Shown here piece after piece: positions 33,438 to 41,910 of a stretch of DNA of 64,000 bases. The number at the start of each line of letters is the position of its first letter. Within the stretch, counting starts at the first letter, position 1. The notes under the pieces were generated by a model. The model did not search any database, was not told the origin of the DNA, and saw nothing but the letters and a program-made list of their open reading frames with translations. The position numbers were made by a program, and so were the translations under genes. The DNA is from VXYL01 sp965116345 (lineage in GTDB: Bacteria; Pseudomonadota; Gammaproteobacteria; Pseudomonadales; Azotimanducaceae), in contig OZ220680.1 of the NCBI GenBank assembly GCA_965116345.1, positions 1,674,001 through 1,738,000 of the forward strand, written 5' to 3'.

Positions 33438-35213
33438 ATGATCGAGCCGACGAGGGCAGAGCCACCGATCAAGCCGGCCCGCGTGGACTTCGATGGTCAC
33501 CGTCCGGTGTCGCTGGATTTCGGCGATGTCTACTACGATGCCGATGGGCCGGCCGAGGTCGAACGAGTCTTCCTCGGCCCCGCCGCTCTCGCCCAACGGT
33601 CGCGGGAGAGTACCTCGACGTTCACCGTGGGCGAACTTGGATTCGGAACCGGCCTCAACTTCATCGTGACCGCGGCTGCCACCCGGTCGCGGCTGCACTA
33701 CGTCTCCTTCGAGCGATATCCTCTGGCACGCGCGCACGTCGCCCGCGCGCTCAGCCCGTGGAAGGCCAGCTACCCCATGGCCGACGCCTTGACGGATGCC
33801 TATCCACCGCTCGTTTCCGGCTGGCACCGGCGAGTCTTCGAGGACGGTCGTATAGGTCTGTCGGTGTTCTACGGCGACGTCCACGAAGGCATGACGGATC
33901 TAGCCCACCAGCAGCAGCGCGGTGTCGATGCCTGGTTCCTCGATGGTTTCGCGCCCCGGAGGAATCCGGAGATGTGGCAGGCTGCGCTCTTCCGCAACAT
34001 GGCCGGGTTGTCGGCGCCGGGCGCGACCGTCACGACCTTCACCGCCGCCGGACAGGTACGGCGCGACCTCGCCGCCGCCGGTTTCCAGACGCGCCGTGTC
34101 GACCAGCGACCGCACAAGCGCCACAGCACCGTCGGAGTCTATGACTGCCCCGGGCGGACCTTCAAAGCGCCATCGCAGGTCACCGTGTACGGTGGGGGTC
34201 TTGCCGGTGCCGCCACCGCCCGCGCGCTGGTCGAGCGGGGCATCGGCGCAACCCTCGTACACCGTGGAATCGCCAGTGGGGCTTCGGCGATCCCTGCCGC
34301 GGTCCTGCATCCGCGGCTGTCGCCACACGCCTCAGCCGAGTCGCGGCTGCGCGCCCACGCCTACCTCTTCGCCGCCCACCGGTGTCGGAATCGTCCCGGT
34401 ACGACGCCGAGCGGCGTACTGCAGTTGCCCTCGGCCAAGATCGAAGTCGAGCGTCTACGGATGATCGCCCAGACGGTGCCGGAGGAGGTCGCGGTCTTCG
34501 TGGACGCGACCCGGGCCAGCGAGCTGGCCGGCATCGACATCGCGACACCGGCATTGTTCTTCCCCGAAGCACTGGCAATCGACGGAGCCGGCCTCACGGC
34601 GGACCTGGCGACCCACCCCCACATCGAGTTGACGACCTCTGCACCAACAGGTGACGAACCCACCGTATACGCCACCGGCGACGCCATCGACGGCTTCGAC
34701 TGGCTCGAAGTGACCGGGCTTGAAGGTCAGGTGGACCGCTTCGGTTGCAACGCGGCGCCGCGCCTGCCGCTCATCGGCGACGGCGTGATCGTCCCAGCGA
34801 GGGAGGGGGTTTGGGTCGGTGCCACCTACGAATACCGGCGCTGGAAACCGGAACGCGCAACGGCGGCGAACGCCGTCCGCTTCGAGAACATGCTCGGCTG
34901 GCCGCCCGGGAGTTCGCTTGAACGGTTCCGCGGCGTGCGCGCGGCAACCTCCGATCACCTGCCGGTGGTCGGGCAGTGGGAAGGCGCGGCGTTCAATCTC
35001 GGCCACGGCTCCCACGGCACATCGACGGCGATTCTCGGTGCCGAGATTGTCGCGAGCTCACTTAACGGCGAGGTCGGGCCGGTGACGGCGGAGCTTCTCG
35101 CAATCCTTGGTCCCAAGCGATTCCGCGAACGGCAGCAACGCCGTCCCAACCCATTCACCGGGGCGAATCGAGCAACGCCGTTGGTAGCGCCTTCGAGATC
35201 CTCTAGTGCGTAG
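33438..35213 (+). CDS. mnmC: tRNA U34 mnm5s2U bifunctional enzyme
   Basis: A 591-residue MnmC. The N-terminal methyltransferase domain has GELGFGTGLNF and DAWFLDGFAPRRNPEMW; the C-terminal FAD oxidoreductase domain has VYGGGLAGAATARALVERG and ends near GATYEYRRWKPE and HGSHGTSTAILGAEIVASS. The enzyme finishes 5-methylaminomethyl modification of wobble uridine in tRNA. It is somewhat shorter than the E. coli protein. ATG at 33438 begins the conserved region. The stop overlaps the next gene's GTG by eight bases. Confidence 0.93.
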   Translation: MIEPTRAEPPIKPARVDFDGHRPVSLDFGDVYYDADGPAEVERVFLGPAALAQRSRESTSTFTVGELGFGTGLNFIVTAAATRSRLHYVSFERYPLARAHVARALSPWKASYPMADALTDAYPPLVSGWHRRVFEDGRIGLSVFYGDVHEGMTDLAHQQQRGVDAWFLDGFAPRRNPEMWQAALFRNMAGLSAPGATVTTFTAAGQVRRDLAAAGFQTRRVDQRPHKRHSTVGVYDCPGRTFKAPSQVTVYGGGLAGAATARALVERGIGATLVHRGIASGASAIPAAVLHPRLSPHASAESRLRAHAYLFAAHRCRNRPGTTPSGVLQLPSAKIEVERLRMIAQTVPEEVAVFVDATRASELAGIDIATPALFFPEALAIDGAGLTADLATHPHIELTTSAPTGDEPTVYATGDAIDGFDWLEVTGLEGQVDRFGCNAAPRLPLIGDGVIVPAREGVWVGATYEYRRWKPERATAANAVRFENMLGWPPGSSLERFRGVRAATSDHLPVVGQWEGAAFNLGHGSHGTSTAILGAEIVASSLNGEVGPVTAELLAILGPKRFRERQQRRPNPFTGANRATPLVAPSRSSSA

Positions 35214-36855
35214 ATTCCTCGTCTGGGTTGACCGTAGCGGGATTGCTCCCGACCCGGTGTGGCGCGAGTCACCAAGCACCACGTGGCGTGACATTTCGGG
35301 AAGAGTCAGAGCGTGGGTTTGGGGCGAAGCGGTTCACGACCGTCCTGTCAGTGATCTCAGCTTCCGGTCAACGATCACCCACGAGGTCACCGCGGACGAC
35401 ATTGGACCGCACGTGAACGTGCGACTCGAGGCCCGTGGCTTCGGCACGATCGAGCCTGATGTGATCGGTCTTCATCCCCTCTACACGGGGGAATTCGGGA
35501 ACGCGACTTTCGCTTCGAACTGCCCACATCGTGTTGCCGAGGCACTGCTCTCACAGGGCGCAACCGTGCGCAAGTCTCTGTCCATGTCGGCCCTCTTGGC
35601 GTCCTGCGAGCGGCCGTTTGGACCCGGGACCGGTTTCGACGAAGTTTCATGCACGCCGGCCGGTGCGTTGCTGAACGTCGACCCCAACCAAGGAATTCGA
35701 TGTACCCCGACCGTGGACGTCCCATGGGCAACAAACGACGACATCCTGGAGGGAACCGAAGTCGACGCGGTCATTGATGACTGCGTGGACGAAATGATCG
35801 AACGAGTCGAACGTTCGATTTCTGTCGCCCCTAGCAGGCCGGTATTGCTGCTCACGGGCGGCCTCGACTCGCGGCTGGTCTTGGCCTTGGTGATCGCGGC
35901 CGGGCGACTCGACGCTGTCGATGCGGTGACCTATGGAGTCACGCGAAGCCCCGACGTCGTCGCTGCATCCGAGTTGGCCAAGAAGCTGGGCATCCCGCAT
36001 ACCGTTCGACCACCTCAAGGACGTCATGGCTTGCGAGACCATGTTCGGCGCACCGCAGGCATGCTGAGTTGCCGGATGCGGAGCGAAGCCGAGGCGGATG
36101 ATTCGATCATCCTGCACGGGCTCCTGGGAGAGACACTGAGATCCAACATTCGAACCAACAGGCCCATACGAACGCGGGAGCAACTGATTGCGCGGTGGAT
36201 TCAGCCGCACGCCCATGCTGGTCTGCTCCAACGTGAGGCGCAGATCTCGGTGTTGACTCAAGGTCTCAAGGAGTTGCTTCAGCCGCTGGATGCCGGCCTA
36301 CGACCGGAGATGGGCCTGGACGTGTTCTACATTCAGCATTTGGTGCGCCGCTGGATATCGGCTCGACCCGATTTCTTTCGCAACAAAGTCTTCCCGCTCT
36401 ACAGTCCGCGTGCCATGGCGCTCGCACTCAGATTGGGCTGGAAGTCACGTCGCGACGCCGTCATCCACGAGACGGTGATTGCACGCGTCGGAGGTCCCCT
36501 ACTGGATGTGCCGTATGCGAGAGACAAGCAGCCGCAAGCGGTGCCGGAGCCGTCGAGTCTAGGCATCGACGAATCGGCGTCGACGCCGGAGGCCGTCGCG
36601 ACATCTGTCTTCGACAACACGATCGTCAAACAGCGACCGAGAATCGGTACGGGCAACGCCACCGAAGGGCGCGAACGGCTGATGTCCCAGTATTGCGAGT
36701 TCGTGTCCGAAACGCGACGGAGTCCGATTTGGGATGTGCTAGACCGCGACAAAGTCCGCGATGCTTTGAGCAAATTCACTGTGCTGGACACCCGGTCGCG
36801 CCAGGAAGTTGATTCCGCGATGGCAGGTGTGTTGTGGCATGACGCCACCTCCTGA
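35206..36855 (+). CDS. Second asparagine-synthase-like protein without glutaminase cysteine
   Basis: A 549-residue relative of the protein at 29173-30990. The PP-loop is VLLLTGGLDSRLVLAL. The N-terminal Ntn-like domain begins MRRFLVWVDRSG and again has no Cys nucleophile. The synthetase domain ends with a region of unknown partners (RFVSETRRSPIWDVLD-like helices). GTG at 35206 overlaps the mnmC stop, so it is coupled to mnmC, but a functional link to tRNA modification is not evident. Two such proteins in one glycan region suggest two amide- or amine-type decorations. Confidence 0.78.
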   Translation: MRRFLVWVDRSGIAPDPVWRESPSTTWRDISGRVRAWVWGEAVHDRPVSDLSFRSTITHEVTADDIGPHVNVRLEARGFGTIEPDVIGLHPLYTGEFGNATFASNCPHRVAEALLSQGATVRKSLSMSALLASCERPFGPGTGFDEVSCTPAGALLNVDPNQGIRCTPTVDVPWATNDDILEGTEVDAVIDDCVDEMIERVERSISVAPSRPVLLLTGGLDSRLVLALVIAAGRLDAVDAVTYGVTRSPDVVAASELAKKLGIPHTVRPPQGRHGLRDHVRRTAGMLSCRMRSEAEADDSIILHGLLGETLRSNIRTNRPIRTREQLIARWIQPHAHAGLLQREAQISVLTQGLKELLQPLDAGLRPEMGLDVFYIQHLVRRWISARPDFFRNKVFPLYSPRAMALALRLGWKSRRDAVIHETVIARVGGPLLDVPYARDKQPQAVPEPSSLGIDESASTPEAVATSVFDNTIVKQRPRIGTGNATEGRERLMSQYCEFVSETRRSPIWDVLDRDKVRDALSKFTVLDTRSRQEVDSAMAGVLWHDATS

Positions 36856-36871
36856 ACGTTGACGTCGGGCA

Positions 36872-38056
36872 TCAATCCGTCAACGGGTCGAAAAGCCGTA
36901 CGCTTAGCACCTCGTCGATGGCCGCGATCTTTGCCATCAGGGCGTCGTCGGGCGGCGTATCGAGGTCGATCAGGTTGTAGGCCACCCGGTCACGGCTCTT
37001 GTTGATCATGTCGATGACATTGAACCGGGCGTCGGCGAGGGTGGACATGATCTGGCCGAGCATGCCGGCGACGTTGGCGTTGGTGACGCCGATCCGGTAG
37101 CCATCGGCGGGGTCGAGGGCCACGTTCGGAAAATTCACCGAGTTGTCGACGTTGCCGTAGAGCAGGAACTGGCGGAGCTGGTCGGCGGCCATCACCGCAC
37201 AGTTCTCCTCCGCCTCCGCGGTGCTGGCGCCCAGGTGGGGTGTGGTGTGGGCGTTCGGTTCGCCGGCGAGGACCGTGCTTGGGAAGTCCGCGAAATAGGC
37301 GGCAAGGCGTCCACTGCCGAGGGCGGCTTGCACGGCGGCCTCGTCGACGATCTCCTGGCGCGCGAAGTTCAGCAGCACCGACCGGGGCTGCAGGGTGGCC
37401 AGCAGATCTTCGTCAATGAGGCCAATGTTCTGCGCGACCGCCGGGATGTGCAGGGTGACGTAGTGGGAACGGGCGAACAGCGCCGGCAGGTTCTCCATGC
37501 GCTTGACGTCGCTCGGCAGCCGCCACGCGGCGTCCACGGACAGCGCCGGGTCGTAGCCGAGGACGTCCATGCCGAGGTTCAGCGCTGCCCGGGCGACGCG
37601 CGAGCCGACGGCGCCCAGTCCGACGATGCCCAGCGTCCGGCCCGCTATTTCGTGCCCCTTGAAGCGGCTCTTTTCCTGCTCCACGAGGCGGTGCAGTTCC
37701 GCATCGTCGGTGACGGTCGTCAGCGAGCGGACGTAGTCGAAGCCGCCGAGCACGTCGCGGGAGGTGAGCAGCAGCGCCGCCAGCACCAACTCCTTGACCG
37801 AGTTGGCGTTCGCGCCAGGGGTGTTGAAGACGACGATGCCCCGTCGGCTGCAGGACTCGACGGGCACGTTGTTGACGCCGACGCCTGCACGAGCCACCGC
37901 CGCCACATGTCCCGGAAGGTCGCCCTCGGTAAGACGATGACTGCGCAACAGGATGGCGTGGGGGTCGTCGACTCCCGGGCCGACCTCGAAACCATGGTCG
38001 GGGAACCGTGCCAGGCCCTTCGGCGCGATTTTGTTGAAGGTCTTTACTCGGTACAT
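36872..38056 (-). CDS. serA: D-3-phosphoglycerate dehydrogenase
   Basis: A 394-residue NAD-dependent dehydrogenase for the first step of serine synthesis. The Rossmann motif is GIVGLGAVGSRVARAA; NTPGANANSVKELVLAALL, LNFARQEIVDE and TTPHLGAST carry the catalytic Arg, Glu and His. The C-terminus (YRIGVTNANVAGMLGQIMS ... VRLFDPL) is an ACT domain that usually binds serine for feedback control. Length is that of the short ACT-bearing type. It is convergent with the asparagine-synthase-like gene, 16 bases apart, and begins nine bases after murG ends. Confidence 0.95.
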   Translation of the reverse strand: MYRVKTFNKIAPKGLARFPDHGFEVGPGVDDPHAILLRSHRLTEGDLPGHVAAVARAGVGVNNVPVESCSRRGIVVFNTPGANANSVKELVLAALLLTSRDVLGGFDYVRSLTTVTDDAELHRLVEQEKSRFKGHEIAGRTLGIVGLGAVGSRVARAALNLGMDVLGYDPALSVDAAWRLPSDVKRMENLPALFARSHYVTLHIPAVAQNIGLIDEDLLATLQPRSVLLNFARQEIVDEAAVQAALGSGRLAAYFADFPSTVLAGEPNAHTTPHLGASTAEAEENCAVMAADQLRQFLLYGNVDNSVNFPNVALDPADGYRIGVTNANVAGMLGQIMSTLADARFNVIDMINKSRDRVAYNLIDLDTPPDDALMAKIAAIDEVLSVRLFDPLTD

Positions 38057-38065
38057 CTCATTTCG

Positions 38066-39151
38066 CTATTGGCGGGCGGCACGCACCAACTCGTCGACGA
38101 TCAACGCGACGCTGTCGCGTGCGTCGAATGCCTGGAGCCGTTGGCGCATCTCGCCCGATCGGGACGCGAGTTCGGCCACGCCCGCAATCAGCGTGGCGGG
38201 GTCCAGTTTATGTTCCGGCAGGACGAGACTCCAGCCCTTCGCTTCGGCGTGGGCGGCGTTCTCGATCTGATCGCCCCGGCTCGCACTCCGCGGCAGCGGC
38301 ACCAGGAGGTGCGGTTTGCCGAGGGCGAGCCATTCGTAGAGGGCGTTCGCGCCCGCACGGGAGACCACCAGATCCGCTGCGGCGATGATGTCGCCCCAGT
38401 CATCGGTGACGAACTCGCGCTGCACGTAGCCGCGCCTATCGGCAAGGGTCTCGTCGAGTTTGCCGGGGCCACAGATGTGGACCACGTCGTAGTCTTCGAG
38501 CAAGGCGCCTAGGGCGGCGCGGACCACTTCGTTCAGGCGCACCGCGCCGAGGCTGCCGCCAACCACGAGCAGCATCTGGCGGTCAGGCGCGACGCCGAGG
38601 AGTGATCGGCCGCGCTGCGCATCGCCTTCGACCAGCGACCGGCGGAGCGGAGTGCCGGTGGTGACCACGCGACGCACGCGCGCCGTCGTGGCCTCGAAGT
38701 TGACGCACAGGCACTTCACGAACGGCTGCGCCAGACGGTTGGCGAGTCCCGGCGTGAGGTCGGATTCGTGGGCGACCACCGGCACCCGATTCAGCCAGGC
38801 ACCGACCACCGCGGGAAACGAAACGAAGCCGCCCTTGGAGAACACGACATCGGGCTTGAGCCGGCGCATCAACCGCCAGGCCTGCCAGACACCCAGCGGG
38901 ATGCGCAGGGCGTCGAGCAGGTTCTTGACCGAGAAGTAGCGGCGGAGCTTGCCGGTCGAGATGCCGTGGTAGGCGATGCCGAGGGGCGCGGTCAGGCGTT
39001 CCTCCAGACCCGATTTACTGCCCACGAAATGCACCTCGGCGCCCATAGCGAGCAAGGCTTCGACGACCGGCAGCGACGGTACGACATGCCCCGCCGTTCC
39101 GCCGCCGGTCACCACTGCGCGCCGTGGGTGCTTTTGGCCGCCGTTCGACAT
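38066..39151 (-). CDS. murG: UDP-GlcNAc--undecaprenoyl-PP-MurNAc-pentapeptide GlcNAc transferase
   Basis: A 361-residue GT28 enzyme that makes lipid II from lipid I on the inner face of the membrane. It has VVTGGGTAGHVVPSLPV, HFVGSKSGLEERL, GGFVSFPAVVGAWL and VVSRAGANALYEWLALGKPHLLVPLP. ATG at 39151 is chosen; a TTG at 39166 overlaps the hda stop (TTGA) and would add five residues. The gene is outside a dcw cluster and sits between hda and serA, which is unusual and may mean a second copy or relocation. Whether a dcw murG exists elsewhere cannot be seen here. Confidence 0.93.
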   Translation of the reverse strand: MSNGGQKHPRRAVVTGGGTAGHVVPSLPVVEALLAMGAEVHFVGSKSGLEERLTAPLGIAYHGISTGKLRRYFSVKNLLDALRIPLGVWQAWRLMRRLKPDVVFSKGGFVSFPAVVGAWLNRVPVVAHESDLTPGLANRLAQPFVKCLCVNFEATTARVRRVVTTGTPLRRSLVEGDAQRGRSLLGVAPDRQMLLVVGGSLGAVRLNEVVRAALGALLEDYDVVHICGPGKLDETLADRRGYVQREFVTDDWGDIIAAADLVVSRAGANALYEWLALGKPHLLVPLPRSASRGDQIENAAHAEAKGWSLVLPEHKLDPATLIAGVAELASRSGEMRQRLQAFDARDSVALIVDELVRAARQ

Positions 39152-39162
39152 GGCGGTGGGCG

Positions 39163-39834
39163 TCAAAGGCCGAGGGCCTTCTTGACGAACGGGATGGTAA
39201 TCCGCCGGCCTTCGGCCAACGAGGCCTCGTCCAGGCGGTCGAACGTGCGCAGCAGGCTGCCCTGGTCGCGCGGAGTCCGGGCCAGCAGGAAGCCAACAAC
39301 GTCCTCCGGCAACTCCAGGCCACGCCCCGCGGCGACCGCGGCGAGCAGACGCACCATGTCCTCATCGGTCAGGGGCGCAACGCGGAAGCAGGCCGCGGCG
39401 CGCAACCGGGAACTCAGATCCGGCAACGCGAACTCGACCTCCCGTGGCGGACGATCGGCGGTCACGACCAGCCTGCTGACCGTCCCGGCCTTCCCAGCGA
39501 GGGTGTTGTAGAGCACCATCAACGCCGTCTCGGCCGCCCGGTCGCCCATCCAGCCCGTGACATCGTCCACGGTCACCACGTCGAAACTGCTGTAGGCCTG
39601 TAACTCGGCGTCCATCTCGGCGGCCGGGACGTACGCGGACCGCGGGCGGTCATGACACACGGCCTGCAGCAGATGGGTCTTACCGGTGCCCCGTTCGCCG
39701 TACAGCCACAGGCACTCGAATCCGGTCCAGCGACTCTTCAGGCGGTCGACGAGCTGCCGGTTGGGTCCGGTGACGAAGCTGTCGAAAGTCCCGCGCTCAC
39801 CCATCACCAGCGGCAGGACCGACTGCTCGTTCAC
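39163..39834 (-). CDS. hda: DnaA-homologue Hda, replication regulator
   Basis: A 223-residue AAA+ protein related to DnaA domain III. With the sliding clamp it stimulates ATP hydrolysis by DnaA and prevents over-initiation. The N-terminus VNEQSVLPLVM has a clamp-binding motif-like QSVLPL; Walker A is GERGTGKTH, and the later VTADRPPREVEFALPDLSSRL is typical. GTG at 39834 overlaps the upstream gene stop by four bases. The DUF2066-pgsA-like-hda order matches Gammaproteobacteria. Confidence 0.93.
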   Translation of the reverse strand: MNEQSVLPLVMGERGTFDSFVTGPNRQLVDRLKSRWTGFECLWLYGERGTGKTHLLQAVCHDRPRSAYVPAAEMDAELQAYSSFDVVTVDDVTGWMGDRAAETALMVLYNTLAGKAGTVSRLVVTADRPPREVEFALPDLSSRLRAAACFRVAPLTDEDMVRLLAAVAAGRGLELPEDVVGFLLARTPRDQGSLLRTFDRLDEASLAEGRRITIPFVKKALGL

Positions 39835-40475
39835 GGCGCGGCCCCCGCCGCTTGGCGACGGCTCCGCAGTTCCGACCGGGTACGCAGACTCCAGACGATC
39901 ACGTATTGGGCACCGGTCACGACACCGAAGACGCCGACCAGCACGAATCCCCAGGGGTTCGCGATACTCGCCGTGTAGACCGCCACCGGGTCGACCCCAA
40001 GCTGGCCGAGGAGGACCAGCAGCAGCAGGACGATCTGCAGGCCGGTGTTCACCTTGCTGAGCTTCGTCGGCGCCACCTCGTACTTGCCGACGATCAGCCG
40101 GTAGGCCACCGCACCCGCGACGATCACCACGTCGCGTCCCACGACGATGCCCAGAAGCCACACTGGCACATGGCCCTGGAGTACCAGCACGACGAAAACG
40201 ACGAGCACGAGGATCTTGTCCGCCGCCGGATCGGCGATGGCACCGAAGACCGTCCGCCAGTTGAACCGGCGCGCCAACTCGCCGTCGATGAAATCCGTGG
40301 CCCCGGCAATGGCAATCAGTACCAAGGCGTCCGCCACCTTGCCGTGCCAGAGCAGCCAGCCGGTAGGGAACACCAGCGCGAAGCGTACGATCGTGAGGAA
40401 GTTCGGCAGGTGCCGCGCCGGCCCCGTCTCGGCGCCGTCGTCATCGATGGCCGGCTTCTCGGCGTCGTCGGTCAT
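39831..40475 (-). CDS. CDP-alcohol phosphatidyltransferase family protein
   Basis: A 214-residue membrane enzyme with the CDP-OH-P signature: DGELARR then GAIADPAADK, the DGx2AR-x8-Gx3Dx3D pattern. Four to six transmembrane segments are visible, for example ILVLVVFVVLVLQGHVPVWL and LQIVLLLLVLLGQLG. Relatives make phosphatidylglycerol phosphate or related lipids; the exact product is not readable. ATG at 40475 overlaps the DUF2066 stop by four bases, and its own stop overlaps hda. Confidence 0.88.
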   Translation of the reverse strand: MTDDAEKPAIDDDGAETGPARHLPNFLTIVRFALVFPTGWLLWHGKVADALVLIAIAGATDFIDGELARRFNWRTVFGAIADPAADKILVLVVFVVLVLQGHVPVWLLGIVVGRDVVIVAGAVAYRLIVGKYEVAPTKLSKVNTGLQIVLLLLVLLGQLGVDPVAVYTASIANPWGFVLVGVFGVVTGAQYVIVWSLRTRSELRSRRQAAGAAP

Positions 40476-41575
40476 CGTCCACCCGTCCAGGTCAGGTCGA
40501 GCATCCCGGATGCCGCCGCACGCCAGGGGGCGGGCGTAGCCCGGGTACCCGGATCCGATGGCAACAACGATCCACCCATCAGCAGCAGTTCCCGAAGCTG
40601 CTCGCGAGTCGACCGGGAGTGGAGACGCAGCAGAATGGCACCGGACTCGACGCTGTTCACCTCCACGCGGTCGATGTACTCACGCGACTGCAGATGGTCG
40701 AGCATTGAAGCGTAGGCGCCCACGGTACCGACACCCCGCACGGTCACCCGGACCGCCTCCGGGTCGCCGCCCCGGACGGCGAATCGCTCGGCGAGCACGT
40801 CCGCGAGGCGATGCACGGCCTCCCCCGCCGCCTGCGCGGCCGATGCGGCACCGTGCTCGAACACCGCCGCCGGGCCGTCGAAGTTCACCGCCGGACGCAG
40901 TTCCCAAGCTGAAGTCCAACGTTCGGCGCCGGCTGCGACGATCCGGCCCACGATCAGTAGATCGGGAGCGTAGCGCCGCGAGACCTCGACCACCGTGCGC
41001 CAGAACCCACCGCGGAGATCCAAGGCCGAGACGCGGTGATCTTCGAGGTCCATCAGCGGCAGCGCCACCTTGACGCCACGCCGGCGGGCGGCTTCGGCGA
41101 ACGCCGTGACGATCTCGCCGAGGTCGCCGGTGGAAGTCGACCCGACGATGTCCCGCCGTCCGTCCTGCTCGACGACGACCCAGACCAGCACCGTCGGCCG
41201 GTCGGCGCTCCAGATCGGCAAGCCGGCCTGACGCAGGAGCCCGAGCAGCGCGTCCGGTTCGAAGCGGACTTCGAAGTACGTCTCGACCTCGGGGACGTCG
41301 ACGCCTTCCCGGGTCGCGAAGGCGTAGCGCACATAGAAGCGTTCCGGGTCGGCGAATGCCCGGTCGATCCTCGGACTGACCGGAAGTTCGCGCATTCCCG
41401 TGGCACGGGTGAGGACTTCCGCAAGCGCGGCACCGGCGGCCCGTTTCCTCTCCACATCGGTCTGCGACTCCACCTTGACGTCCGCTTCGTAGAGCCACGG
41501 CACGACTTCGCCCGAAGCCGAGGCGGCCGCCACCATGAGGCAGAGCAGCGAGGCCGCACCCCGACGACGAAACAC
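40472..41575 (-). CDS. DUF2066 periplasmic protein
   Basis: A 367-residue protein of the DUF2066 family, which typically lies between purM and hda in Gammaproteobacteria. GTG at 41575 begins a signal peptide (RGAASLLCLMVAAASASGEV) followed by YEADVKVESQTDVERKRAAG. DUF2066 has no assigned activity. The open frame runs to 41896, but the extra part overlaps GTAGGGG repeats and is not protein-like. It is the first gene of a four-gene overlapping leftward operon ending at murG. Confidence 0.83.
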   Translation of the reverse strand: MFRRRGAASLLCLMVAAASASGEVVPWLYEADVKVESQTDVERKRAAGAALAEVLTRATGMRELPVSPRIDRAFADPERFYVRYAFATREGVDVPEVETYFEVRFEPDALLGLLRQAGLPIWSADRPTVLVWVVVEQDGRRDIVGSTSTGDLGEIVTAFAEAARRRGVKVALPLMDLEDHRVSALDLRGGFWRTVVEVSRRYAPDLLIVGRIVAAGAERWTSAWELRPAVNFDGPAAVFEHGAASAAQAAGEAVHRLADVLAERFAVRGGDPEAVRVTVRGVGTVGAYASMLDHLQSREYIDRVEVNSVESGAILLRLHSRSTREQLRELLLMGGSLLPSDPGTRATPAPWRAAASGMLDLTWTGGR

Positions 41576-41678
41576 GCCGACCGCGTCACCGAGGCCGGGC
41601 GACCGTGGGGGATGTCTACGAGCTACAACTGTGGACACGACATTGAGTCCGAGCGGGCCGCGTGGGTGGCGTGCGAAG

Positions 41679-41716
41679 TGTAATGCAACGGTGTAATGCA
41701 ACGGGGAATGCAACGG
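41679..41716. repeat. Three tandem 12-13-bp repeats
   Basis: The unit TGTAATGCAACGG appears at 41679 and 41692, followed by GGAATGCAACGG at 41705. It lies in the 335-bp gap between the DUF2066 gene and purM and could be a slippage tract or a binding-site array; nothing else coding is seen in that gap besides the palindrome at 41761. Confidence 0.75.
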
Positions 41717-41760
41717 GACACCCGCCATCGCCGTTCGGCGCAAGTTAGAACGCGCACGAC

Positions 41761-41849
41761 CCGTAGGGGCGACGCTTGTCGTCGCCCGTGCTGGCACCCG
41801 CACGGCGTCGTTTCGCCAGGACGGGCGACGACAAGCGTCGCCCCTACGG
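41761..41849. repeat. GTAGGGG-family palindrome, copy C
   Basis: Perfect 29-bp inverted arms, beginning CCGTAGGGGCGACGCTTGTC at 41761-41789 and complementary at 41821-41849, are separated by a 31-base spacer. It is the longest of three copies (see 664 and 8842) and lies upstream of both DUF2066 and purM genes, so it could affect their divergent promoters. Confidence 0.85.
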
Positions 41850-41910
41850 TCTTCGCTTCCCTTACACTGCCCGACAACGATAGCCGGACTTTCCACAGGA
41901 GGGACGCCAC

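Noticed and set aside
39835..40161. Upstream extension of hda to 332 residues
   Set aside because: It is antisense-like, Gly/Arg-rich sequence overlapping the pgsA-like gene; GTG at 39834 gives the family N-terminus.
41576..41896. N-terminal extension of the DUF2066 protein
   Set aside because: It is read from repeat DNA and would bury the signal peptide that starts at 41575.
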